Assembly: GCF_001435845.1 (NCBI RefSeq)
Contig: NZ_CM003596.1
Coordinates: forward strand, 1,798,001-1,862,000
DNA from: Psychrobacter sp. P11G3
GTDB taxonomy: Bacteria > Pseudomonadota > Gammaproteobacteria > Pseudomonadales > Moraxellaceae
Reading direction: 5' to 3'
DNA length: 64,000 bases
A program made the position numbers and the translations under genes. The notes beneath the pieces are model-generated. The model worked only from the letters and a program-made list of their open reading frames with translations. It was not told the origin of the DNA and made no database searches. This document shows positions 7,391 to 15,411 of the stretch, piece after piece; positions within the stretch are counted from its first letter, which is position 1, and each line of letters opens with the position of its first letter.

Positions 7391-8518
7391 CTACTTCGTG
7401 GTTGCCAGCTGATCAAAACGGCCACCATCTACAAAGAAAGCATCCATAATCTCTGCCCATGAGCCAAACACAGCCACAGGTTCAAACGTCTCAATATCAG
7501 GCAAAGTATCTTTATGAGCAGCTAGAATTTGCTCATCACTTGGACGCATATACATTTTTGCCATGAGCTCTTGGGCAGGCTTATCCCATAAGCCTTTCAA
7601 ATAAGTACTTGCCGCTTCTGTCTTACCAGACTTTTCAGTCACTGCCGTTACGACCGCTACTGGGTTGGCAATCGTAATCGAATAGCTCGGATATACGATA
7701 TCAACGTTACCCTTTGCAAATTGCTGTGCAGCCAAATGTGCTTCGTTTTCGGTCGTGATCAATACATCACCTAGACCACGCTGGGTAAAGCTGGTAGTCG
7801 CAGCGCGCGCGCCATTGTCATAAGTGACCACGTTTGCCAGCAGATTTTTGATAAAGTCATTGGTTTTTACAGGGTTTTCATTACTGCTTTCTTTGAATTG
7901 GTGCAAACCATAACCATAGGCGCCTAAGAAGGCATAACGCGCCGTGCCACTGGTTTTCGGGTTCGGGATGACCACATCGACATCATTACGGGCCAAATCT
8001 GACCAGTCTTTGATATTTTTTGGATTACCAGCACGGACCAGTAATACCATGGTACTGGTGTACGGCACGGCATTATTCGGTAGTGCTTGTCGCCAGTCAG
8101 CAGCGACCAAGCCTTTTTCCACCAATAGATTCATATCGCTCTCTTGGTTAAAGGTCACCACATCCGCTTGCAAACCGTTAGCAACAGAGAGCGCCTGCTT
8201 ACTAGAGCCGCCATGTGACTGATTGATATTTACTTTGCTATTTGGATGAGTCTTCTGATAGTCGGTACTGAATAAAGTGTTGTAGTCTTTGTAAAAGTCG
8301 CGAGACACATCATAGGAGACGTTGAGTAGATTAACATCCTGCGTCTCGCCACTGGCACTATTTGCCGCGTCATCTTGCGTCGCTTCTGTTGGACTGCAGG
8401 CTGTCATCATTATCGCTGCTGCGAGCATGCCGTTGGTGGCAAGTACACGCGCTTTTACAGGCTTATTATTAGTTGATTGAATGCTAGCAATGCTGATTTG
8501 TTGGAATTTTTTTTGCAT
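7391..8518 (-). CDS. sbp: Sulfate-binding lipoprotein (Sbp), copy 2
   Basis: A 375-residue paralogue of the adjacent binding protein. It has a long n-region, a hydrophobic segment and lipobox MTAC with Cys41. Shared blocks include LLNVSYDVSRDFYKDYN, SHGGSSKQALSVANGLQAD and NPKNIKDW; the C-terminal half diverges more. GAGAG precedes the ATG. It is the first gene of the sulfate-uptake transcript, followed by copy 1 and cysTWA. Two copies may differ in affinity or prefer sulfate versus thiosulfate, as Sbp and CysP do in enterobacteria; this is inference. Three helically phased TTTTGCAT repeats lie about 190 bases upstream. Confidence 0.93.
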   Translation of the reverse strand: MQKKFQQISIASIQSTNNKPVKARVLATNGMLAAAIMMTACSPTEATQDDAANSASGETQDVNLLNVSYDVSRDFYKDYNTLFSTDYQKTHPNSKVNINQSHGGSSKQALSVANGLQADVVTFNQESDMNLLVEKGLVAADWRQALPNNAVPYTSTMVLLVRAGNPKNIKDWSDLARNDVDVVIPNPKTSGTARYAFLGAYGYGLHQFKESSNENPVKTNDFIKNLLANVVTYDNGARAATTSFTQRGLGDVLITTENEAHLAAQQFAKGNVDIVYPSYSITIANPVAVVTAVTEKSGKTEAASTYLKGLWDKPAQELMAKMYMRPSDEQILAAHKDTLPDIETFEPVAVFGSWAEIMDAFFVDGGRFDQLATTK

Positions 8519-8701
8519 GATGCTCTCGATAAAAGTATTAGAAGCGTTTTGTCAAAATCTTGACCATCATCACAGGGCCTACAATCTTTTGAGTTCGGTT
8601 GTCGGGATGATGCAGGCTATGCTAGCAGCATAAATAGCAAACGCTTAGTGATGAATTAGCTTATCGACTAGTGAAGTTGGCATAAGTGATAGGAGTAATC
8701 G

Positions 8702-8729
8702 TTTTGCATTATTTTGCATCATTTTGCAT
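8702..8729. promoter_or_regulatory. Three TTTTGCAT repeats at 10-bp spacing
   Basis: TTTTGCAT occurs at 8702-8709, 8712-8719 and 8722-8729, exactly one helical turn apart. It lies in the 380-base divergent gap between the sulfate-binding operon and a lipoprotein gene. Such phased repeats often bind a regulator cooperatively; a sulfur regulator such as CysB is possible but not shown. The rest of the gap holds no gene I can support. Confidence 0.45.
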
Positions 8730-8898
8730 CGTTAAGAATAAAATGGGTTGAGTCGTTGCTGGCAGGTTTATTAAGTAGACTATGATTTGGGTAGGCTGTA
8801 CCATTATTTGTACATCATAAATTTTGCTGTATCAATGATACTCTCATTATCCCGATACTATGCGAACCTTACTTTTCTACTTGACCAAAGGCCCTTAT

Positions 8899-9486
8899 AT
8901 GAATACCTCATACCGTCAATTTCGTTCTATTGTAGGGCTGATAATGATGACCTCTACCCTAGCTGTTTTAACAGGCTGTAATAGCGTGTCGCCCACTGTG
9001 CATAGCGATAGCCACAGCACAGTTAAATCAGTTGCCAGTACAACATCTAATTTGCCAACTATTGAAAGTAATATCTTGGGTGACAATGTCTCAGCAGACA
9101 ATTTTTCAACAGATAAAGTTTCAACAAACAAGGTTTCAGCGGATTACGCTACTGCCGACTACGATAAACGAGCACAAGGCTATGATTGGATTGGCGTAAT
9201 GGTACGAGCAGATGGTGATCGACAGATTGACATTAAAGTTCGCTCACGCAGCGATATCAAAAAACCTACTTGTCATTTCGATGGTAAGGCGACATTAATG
9301 GGACAAGATACTGCTCACGGTACGATTTTTCAGTCAAAGGTAAATGACAGTACGACTTTTCTCCAATTTAAGGACGATAAGCTCATCATCGACAGCCCAG
9401 ATAAATATGCACTGAACTATTTTTGCTCAGGTGGTGGCTCGCTTGCTGGAAAATATAAAAAGCTGGCAGCAGGTTTAGAGATTTAA
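8899..9486 (+). CDS. Lipoprotein of unknown function
   Basis: A 195-residue protein that I do not recognise. I start it at the ATG at 8899, with AAAGG just upstream; a start at 8860 would place 13 residues before the signal. The N-terminus is a lipoprotein signal with hydrophobic residues 11-23 and lipobox LTGC (Cys27). Residues 28-90 form a low-complexity Ser/Thr/Asp-rich linker with repeated SADN/STDK/STNK/SAD units. The folded part, from about 95, starts YDWIGVMVRADGDRQIDIKV and has two cysteines (PTCHF and YFCSG) that could form a disulfide in the periplasm. It is divergent from the sulfate-binding operon and convergent with sat, so a role in sulfur uptake is possible only by position. 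Confidence 0.75.
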   Translation: MNTSYRQFRSIVGLIMMTSTLAVLTGCNSVSPTVHSDSHSTVKSVASTTSNLPTIESNILGDNVSADNFSTDKVSTNKVSADYATADYDKRAQGYDWIGVMVRADGDRQIDIKVRSRSDIKKPTCHFDGKATLMGQDTAHGTIFQSKVNDSTTFLQFKDDKLIIDSPDKYALNYFCSGGGSLAGKYKKLAAGLEI

Positions 9487-9545
9487 TGGACAGCGCTAGT
9501 ATGTGTTAGGACGTGCTTTTCATTTTAAAAATAGTGATAAAAATA

Positions 9546-9580
9546 AAAAGGTGCCAGACCATAAGTCTGACACCTTTTTT
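9546..9580. terminator. Bidirectional hairpin terminator
   Basis: A stem AAAAAGGTG...CACCTTTTT with CAGAC/GTCTG above one C-A mismatch and a five-base loop. It has A and T runs on either side and separates the lipoprotein gene from convergent sat. Confidence 0.85.
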
Positions 9581-9622
9581 ACGACTGGTTTAGTACGAGT
9601 TATTTATACTGATGATCAGTCT

Positions 9623-10885
9623 TTATACAGCAGATGCACCCGTTAATTTAACTTCAGCACGCTCTTCTTTTGCGATACCAGCATAGTAGTCACGCAAAAT
9701 CTGTAGTACTTCTGGACGGCTAAAGTTATCTGGTACATCTTCGTCTTCTGATAGCGCTTTACGCAGCTTGGTACCTGACACTTTAACGTGCTCAGAGGCG
9801 TCATGCGGGCAAGTCTTATCAGAGGCCATCGCATTACAAGCGTTACACCAGAACGTCCAGCCAATTTTGAGCGGCTGAGTGATAAGGTCATCTTTACCAA
9901 CGTGCTCAAAAATCGTTTGCGCATCAAACGCACCGTAGTAATCGCCGACACCCGCATGATCACGACCGACAATCAGGTGGCTACAGCCATAGTTTTGACG
10001 GAATAGCGCATGTAGTAACGCTTCACGTGGACCAGCATAGCGCATATCCAACGGATAACCTGCTTGGATCACGGTATCTTGTCTAAAGTAGTTATCAATT
10101 AACGTTTTAATAGCTTCTTGACGGACTTCTGCTGGGATGTCACCAGGTTTCAATGCGCCTAATAATGAATGAATCAGTACACCATCACAGATTTCAATCG
10201 CAATTTTAGCCAGATACTCATGTGAGCGATGCATTGGGTTGCGCGTTTGGAATGCCGCTACTGTTTTCCAGCCTTTAGCATCCAAAATTGCGCGCGTTTC
10301 TGCTGGCGTTTTGTAGATTTCTGGATATAACGTTGGGAACTCGCCTTCACTCAATACTTCAACACTACCGGCAATATTGACGGCTTCTTGGTTCAATACT
10401 TGCTGTACGCCTGGATGCTCTGAATCCGTGGTCGTGAATACTTGCTGACACTCGTGTTCTTTATCGATGGTATAGGTTTCTTCTACCGTCAAGATACCCA
10501 TGACTTCGCCATCTTGAGCGACCAATGCTACTTTGTCACCTTGGCTCAAATTATCCGCCGTCTCTTTTGGCGCAGACAAAGTGATAGGAATTGGCCAAAA
10601 CAAGCCAGCGTTTTCACCGCTTTGCAGACGCATGTTGTCTACCACGCCCTGCCAGTCCGCTTGATTCATAAAACCATTTAACGGAGTGAAACCGCCGATA
10701 CCGAACATGATTAAATCGCCACGCTCACGTGAGCTTAAGGTAATGGTTGGCAATGTGCTGGCAAGTTCTAATGCTTGATCGCGTGCTGCACTTTCTAACA
10801 ACAGTGGCTTAAGCTCTGCACTACCGTGTGGAGGAACCAGCTTTGATTTGAATTGGGATTGGGTTGGGCTTTGAGTTTGAGACAT
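9623..10885 (-). CDS. sat: Sulfate adenylyltransferase (ATP sulfurylase, homo-oligomeric Sat)
   Basis: A 420-residue enzyme that makes adenosine 5'-phosphosulfate (APS) and pyrophosphate from sulfate and ATP, the first step of sulfate assimilation. I start at the ATG at 10885 (MSQTQSPTQ); the frame to 10942 adds 19 unlikely residues. Active-site motifs are [11 protein letters not shown] (213-223, with His219 and His222) and GRDHAG (307-312). A zinc-type cluster is visible as C347-x2-C350-x8-C359-x-H361, as in bacterial Sat proteins. This is the single-subunit type, not the CysD/CysN GTPase-coupled form. It is divergent from cysI and close to cysH and the sulfate transporter. No fused APS kinase domain is present. 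Confidence 0.96.
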   Translation of the reverse strand: MSQTQSPTQSQFKSKLVPPHGSAELKPLLLESAARDQALELASTLPTITLSSRERGDLIMFGIGGFTPLNGFMNQADWQGVVDNMRLQSGENAGLFWPIPITLSAPKETADNLSQGDKVALVAQDGEVMGILTVEETYTIDKEHECQQVFTTTDSEHPGVQQVLNQEAVNIAGSVEVLSEGEFPTLYPEIYKTPAETRAILDAKGWKTVAAFQTRNPMHRSHEYLAKIAIEICDGVLIHSLLGALKPGDIPAEVRQEAIKTLIDNYFRQDTVIQAGYPLDMRYAGPREALLHALFRQNYGCSHLIVGRDHAGVGDYYGAFDAQTIFEHVGKDDLITQPLKIGWTFWCNACNAMASDKTCPHDASEHVKVSGTKLRKALSEDEDVPDNFSRPEVLQILRDYYAGIAKEERAEVKLTGASAV

Positions 10886-11042
10886 ATAGTTATTAAAACC
10901 TCTTATAAAAAGAATGGTTGGAAGAGATGAGCAAAAATGCAAAAGCGATTAAATGTACAAAACTGAGAAGAAAGCCGTCGCTAGATAATAAATAGCGCGC
11001 TATCGATTGGGCATTAAATTTGTTACGCATAGGCTACCTAAC

Positions 11043-11055
11043 TTTCATTATGAAA
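11043..11055. promoter_or_regulatory. 13-bp palindrome in the sat-cysI divergent region
   Basis: TTTCATTATGAAA is a perfect palindrome around one T, near the middle of the 343-base gap between divergent sat and cysI. It could be part of a shared operator, for example for CysB, whose sites are poorly conserved. I see no gene and no clear -10/-35 pair in the gap. Confidence 0.3.
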
Positions 11056-11228
11056 ATTTATGCTGTGTTTGGATATGGATATGTCTGAAAGGAATTTATG
11101 TTTCTGGGTACAAGCTTATATGATGTATAGCTGAATTATTTACATTGCGAACGGCAATAAAACCTATTACACACGCAAATCATTTTCGTCGCTGATTTTA
11201 AGATTAAAAACAAAACTGAGATTACGTC

Positions 11229-12920
11229 ATGTATCAATATAATTACGCTGACCAGACTTTGGTAGAGGAACGAGTTGCCCAATTTCGCGACCAAACCGAG
11301 CGGTTTTTGGCAGGTGAGCTGCCAGAAGAGCAGTTTTTGCCATTGCGGTTGCAAAACGGCCTGTACATCCAGCGTTATGCGCCGATGTTGCGTATCGCCA
11401 TTCCTTACGGATTGCTTGCCAGCTACCAGTTGCGCAAATTGGCCGAGATTACTCGCAAGTATGATAAAGGCTATGGTCACTTCACGACGCGTACCAATAT
11501 CCAGCTGAACTGGCCAAAGCTAGAAGATGTGCCAGATATCTTAGCTGAATTAGCCTCAGTACAGATGCATGCCATCCAAACCTCAGGCAACTGTATTCGT
11601 AATACCACCACCGATCCATATGCCGGTATTCATAAAGAAGAAATCGCTGACCCACGTCCTTATTGTGAAATTATCCGTCAGTGGTCTACCTTCCACCCTG
11701 AGTTTGCTTTTTTGCCGCGTAAATTTAAGATTGCTGTGATCGGTACCAATGATGACCGCGCGGCAACCCAAGTACATGATGTCGGTCTACACGTAAAAAC
11801 CAATGATGAAGGTGAGATTGGTTTTGAAGTATTGGTTGGCGGTGGTCTAGGACGTATTCCTGTCCTTGGTAAAGTTATCAATAAGTTCTTGCCACGTCAG
11901 CATCTGCTGAGTTATTTAGACGCTATCTTGCGTGTCTACAACTTGCATGGTCGCCGTGACAAAGGCAGCAAATACAGATCACGTATCAAAATTTTGGTCG
12001 AAAGCATGGGCGGTCCAGCGTTTGCCAAATTGGTCAATGCTGAGTGGGAAGCTCATACCAAAGATGGTCCGCTTACCTTGACTGATGAGAACTTTGCAAC
12101 CGCGACTGGCTTCTTTAGTGAGCCTGATTATGTCTCATTCGATGCGCTACAAGTACAGTCTGAGCTACAACAGCAACTAAACGCTGATAAAGACTTTGCC
12201 AATTGGTATAACCAAAACACCGTAGCGCACAAAATAGCTGGCTATCGTGCCGTGGTTATTTCTCTTAAGGCAGGTTTGGTCGATGGCAAATATGTACCAT
12301 CCGGTGATGTCAGTGAATCACAAATGGATGCTCTGGCTGACCTGTCTGACAAATACAGCTTTGGTGAGCTACGTGGTACTTATCAGCAGAATCTAGTATT
12401 CGCTGATGTGGAGACCAATAAGCTTTATGAGTTATGGCAGCAACTATCAGAATTGCATTTAGCGCGCGCAAACATCAATACCCTAACAGATATGATTGTC
12501 TGCCCAGGTTGGGATTACTGCTCGCTTGCCAATGCAACGACGCACAACATCGCTGAACAAATCGAAAAACAGTTCGATGACCTAGACTATCTATATGATT
12601 TGGGTGAGATTCGCCTGAACATGTCTGGCTGTATCAATGCTTGTGCGCACCATCATACAGGCGATATTGGTATCTTGGGTGTCGATAAAAAAGGTGAACA
12701 TTGGTATCAGATTAGTCTTGGCGGCAACTCTAGCGACGACGCCAAACTTGGCAAAATCTTAGGCAAATCTGTGCCGGCTCTTGATGTTGCCAGCACCATA
12801 CAGCAGATCGTTGATGTCTATGTGGACTTACGTGCCAGCACTGATAACGATGTAGAAAGCTTTGGGCAATTGGTTGAGCGCGTTGGTATTGATCCATTTA
12901 AGGAGAAGGTCTATGGCTAA
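11229..12920 (+). CDS. cysI: Sulfite reductase haemoprotein (CysI-type nitrite/sulfite reductase)
   Basis: A 563-residue enzyme that reduces sulfite to sulfide with six electrons using sirohaem and a [4Fe-4S] cluster. The cluster/sirohaem cysteines are C425-x5-C431 (CPGWDYC) and C468-x3-C472 (SGCINAC), the family signature. N-terminal ferredoxin-like half-domains are visible around LPLRLQNGLYIQR and HFTTRTNIQLNW. No CysJ flavoprotein is nearby, so electrons may come from a ferredoxin or another reductase. The downstream DUF934 gene overlaps its last eight bases, indicating coupled expression. Sirohaem would be made by CysG encoded 2.5 kb downstream. Nitrite reductase is a formal alternative, but context strongly favours sulfite. 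Confidence 0.94.
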   Translation: MYQYNYADQTLVEERVAQFRDQTERFLAGELPEEQFLPLRLQNGLYIQRYAPMLRIAIPYGLLASYQLRKLAEITRKYDKGYGHFTTRTNIQLNWPKLEDVPDILAELASVQMHAIQTSGNCIRNTTTDPYAGIHKEEIADPRPYCEIIRQWSTFHPEFAFLPRKFKIAVIGTNDDRAATQVHDVGLHVKTNDEGEIGFEVLVGGGLGRIPVLGKVINKFLPRQHLLSYLDAILRVYNLHGRRDKGSKYRSRIKILVESMGGPAFAKLVNAEWEAHTKDGPLTLTDENFATATGFFSEPDYVSFDALQVQSELQQQLNADKDFANWYNQNTVAHKIAGYRAVVISLKAGLVDGKYVPSGDVSESQMDALADLSDKYSFGELRGTYQQNLVFADVETNKLYELWQQLSELHLARANINTLTDMIVCPGWDYCSLANATTHNIAEQIEKQFDDLDYLYDLGEIRLNMSGCINACAHHHTGDIGILGVDKKGEHWYQISLGGNSSDDAKLGKILGKSVPALDVASTIQQIVDVYVDLRASTDNDVESFGQLVERVGIDPFKEKVYG

Positions 12921-13533
12921 TCACCATATTTTGGACAGTCATGGCGTCGATATTGGCAGTCAAGATACATGGCATGTGCTTACTACTAATGCACTGCCAG
13001 AGAGCATGGTATCGACTAACATTACGTTGCTTGAGCTACTACAAAAACAAGAAAAGCCTGACGTCATCGTGCCACTTGTTGATCTGTTAGATACAACAGG
13101 CGCACAAGCTGGTGGTCTGATCAAAGAAGTTTATGAGCTGATCGTACAGCACAGTAGCCGACTTGGATTGTGGGTTACTGCCGATACTTACGCTGATGCA
13201 TTAGAGGGACTTAGTGAGTTCTTATCAACGCACGCACTTATCGTGATTGACGCACCTAAGTTCGCTGATGGCCGTCACTTTAGCTTTGCACGTACGCTGC
13301 GCCAAATCGGTTATACAGGCGAGATTCGAGTGGCTGGCGCGTTTGGCCGCGATCAAATTGCTTATATGCTACGTGTGGGCGTTGATAGCTTTGTATTGAG
13401 CGAGCATGACCTAGAAGCCGATTCTAAATTTGGCATTGAGCAAGCCTTTACTGCCCTTGCTAGTAGCTATGACGGTCGAAGCGCTTCAGATTTACCGATG
13501 TTTGCACAACCGTCAGAGCCTTCAGTCGCATAG
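12913..13533 (+). CDS. DUF934 protein linked to sulfite reductase
   Basis: A 206-residue protein of the DUF934 family, commonly found directly after cysI in proteobacteria. I use the ATG at 12913, which has AGGAGAAGG upstream and overlaps the cysI stop by eight bases; a longer frame from 12862 lies wholly inside cysI. It has a two-part alpha/beta appearance with PDVIVPLVDLLDTTG in the first half and FADGRHFSFARTLRQIGYTG and LRVGVDSFVLSEHDL in the second, features of the family. Its biochemical role is not established; a function in supplying electrons to, or maturing, CysI is inferred only from position. cysH follows after 81 bases. Confidence 0.88.
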   Translation: MANHHILDSHGVDIGSQDTWHVLTTNALPESMVSTNITLLELLQKQEKPDVIVPLVDLLDTTGAQAGGLIKEVYELIVQHSSRLGLWVTADTYADALEGLSEFLSTHALIVIDAPKFADGRHFSFARTLRQIGYTGEIRVAGAFGRDQIAYMLRVGVDSFVLSEHDLEADSKFGIEQAFTALASSYDGRSASDLPMFAQPSEPSVA

Positions 13534-13614
13534 TTTTAGCACTGACTATTAATTTTATAGTAATACCCAATATTTTTAATCAACACTTTTATATTAACAA
13601 CAATTAAGGAACGT

Positions 13615-14256
13615 ATGATGAGCCAATTACACCCAAACCTAGACCTTGATCAAGCCAACCAAGACCTGCAAGGTAAGTCGCCTGAGCAAATCGTTGAGTG
13701 GGCACTGACTCAAGCAAAAAATCCAATCATCACGACCAACTTCCGTCCGTATGAATCAGCAATTTTGCACTTGGTTGCCAAACAGCGTCCTGATATCACG
13801 GTATTGTGGGTAGACTCAGGCTACAACACTGATGCTACTTATCAATTTGCCAACAAGCTTATCCATGACTTGAACCTAAATGTCGTTACCTACATTCCTA
13901 AGAAAACAGCTGCTCACCGTGACGCGACGATGAATGGTATCCCAGGTATCGATAACCCACAGCATGACGAGTTCACTGAGCAAGTTAAGCTTGAGCCGTT
14001 CCGCCGTGCGTTAGATGAGTTAAAGCCAGATGTGTGGTTCAATGCTATTCGTAAAGACCAAACTGAGTTCCGCCAAGGTCTTGACGTACTTAGCTTGTCA
14101 AAAGACGGCGTGCTAAAAGTAGCGCCATTGTTTGAAAAGACCGATGCTGATTTAGACGTATATCTAGAAGAGCACAACTTACCAAACGAGCATGACTACT
14201 TTGATCCAACTAAGGTAGAAGAAAGCCGTGAGTGTGGTCTACATACCCAGCTATAA
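13615..14256 (+). CDS. cysH: CysH-type phosphoadenylyl-/adenylyl-sulfate reductase, no Fe-S cysteines
   Basis: A 213-residue enzyme that reduces activated sulfate to sulfite, feeding CysI. Family features are TTNFRPYESAILHL (P-loop-like PAPS/APS site), WVDSGYNTDATY, and the C-terminal catalytic ECGLH with Cys207. That is the only cysteine in the protein. The CC...CxxC set that holds the [4Fe-4S] cluster of bacterial APS reductases is absent, so by family rules the substrate should be PAPS. However, the neighbouring Sat makes APS and no APS kinase (cysC) is seen here, so either cysC lies elsewhere or this is an Fe-S-free APS reductase. AAGGA precedes tandem ATGs at 13615 and 13618; either could be used. 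Confidence 0.92.
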   Translation: MMSQLHPNLDLDQANQDLQGKSPEQIVEWALTQAKNPIITTNFRPYESAILHLVAKQRPDITVLWVDSGYNTDATYQFANKLIHDLNLNVVTYIPKKTAAHRDATMNGIPGIDNPQHDEFTEQVKLEPFRRALDELKPDVWFNAIRKDQTEFRQGLDVLSLSKDGVLKVAPLFEKTDADLDVYLEEHNLPNEHDYFDPTKVEESRECGLHTQL

Positions 14257-14284
14257 TCTTTGATAACCGCTCGCAGCATTCTGC

Positions 14285-14329
14285 AACACTAAAAAAGCCC
14301 TCTCGTTTTGAGAGGGCTTTTTTAGTGTT
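14285..14329. terminator. Bidirectional hairpin terminator
   Basis: A perfect 20-bp stem (14285-14304 with 14310-14329), with a GC-rich core GCCCTCTC/GAGAGGGC, six A and six T flanking it, and a five-base loop. It lies between cysH and the convergent SDR gene. Confidence 0.95.
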
Positions 14330-14387
14330 GGGAAGATACGTAAGTATCGTTCGTTATTGTTGACGACTACGTTGGCAACTACTAAAG

Positions 14388-15128
14388 TTATTTGCGACCT
14401 AGCACCCAACCGCCATCCATCAAAACGTTAGCGCCTTGCATATAATTAGAATCATCAGATGCCAAAAACACAGCAAGTGCAGCAATCTCTTCAGGCTTGC
14501 CAGCACGCTCGGCAGGAATACGCTCTAGACGTTCATCCTCAATACCCTCAGTCATGGGTGTTTTTATAAAACCTGGCGACAATGTATTAACTTTAATACC
14601 CTGACTACCAAAATCGAAAGCCAATTGTTTCGAGAACCCCAAAATGGCGTGTTTGGATGTCACATATGCTGAGCCACCCGGTCCTGCCATTTGTGTCGCT
14701 TGCGAACCGACATTAATAATGGTGCCGCCACCTTGCTGAATAAAATGCGGAATCACCATTTTGGAAGCCAGATAAGGCGCCTTGACATTAATCGCCATCA
14801 ATTTATCGTAAAAATCCTCTTCTAGCTCAACAGCATTATCATAAGCGTCATGAATACCAGCACCGTTGTACAAAATGTCAATCTGACCATAAGTCGTTAA
14901 TGCTTGGTCAACAACGGCTTGAATGTCGGTCTTTTTCGTCACATCAGCTTTGACAAAAATGGCGTCTTGATTGTGATCTCTAATGTCTTTGACGATTCGA
15001 TTGCCGTCTTCCTCATCGCGTCCTGTAACGACTATTTTAGCGCCTTCTTTAGCAAACGCTTTAGCCGTCGCCTCACCCAACCCTGACGTGCCACCAAATA
15101 AAATCGCGACTCTGTTTTGTAGTTTCAT
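14388..15128 (-). CDS. Short-chain dehydrogenase/reductase (SDR)
   Basis: A 246-residue classical SDR that would oxidise or reduce an alcohol or carbonyl group with NAD(P)(H). I start at MKLQNRVAIL (ATG 15128), which gives the family length; the frame to 15188 adds 20 unlikely residues. The nucleotide site GGTSGLGE (Gly12-x3-Gly16-x-Gly18) is present, as are NGAG and the Ser142-Tyr155-x3-Lys159 catalytic set (NVGS, YVTSK). The end VLMDGGWVLGRK fits the family. Substrate cannot be assigned. It sits between cysH (convergent) and cysG (divergent) but has no known role in sulfur metabolism. Confidence 0.9.
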   Translation of the reverse strand: MKLQNRVAILFGGTSGLGEATAKAFAKEGAKIVVTGRDEEDGNRIVKDIRDHNQDAIFVKADVTKKTDIQAVVDQALTTYGQIDILYNGAGIHDAYDNAVELEEDFYDKLMAINVKAPYLASKMVIPHFIQQGGGTIINVGSQATQMAGPGGSAYVTSKHAILGFSKQLAFDFGSQGIKVNTLSPGFIKTPMTEGIEDERLERIPAERAGKPEEIAALAVFLASDDSNYMQGANVLMDGGWVLGRK

Positions 15129-15411
15129 AGTATGCTTACTCTTTTGAATTATTGTTATACGATTAATTGTCTTAAGACATGCTAGCACAGCCTAATTTTG
15201 GGATATGTTAGCGTGTGTTAGCTTACTTATTCATTTGAGCAAGTAAGTTCATCTATTCCTATTAGCAAGAAAAATATCAATTAATATTTCAAAAATGAAT
15301 ATACTAATGCCAATTCACTACGTGAGAGTATGTCTTTGATACCTCATAATGGCGGCATCCCTTATACCTTCTCTACCCTTTATAATAAACAATTAAATAT
15401 ATGGTGACACT

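Noticed and set aside
7255..7449. 64-codon plus-strand ORF between the two binding-protein genes
   Set aside because: Its end runs antisense into the second sbp gene, and its sequence has no family or ribosome site; the region is better explained by the hairpin at 7322-7367.
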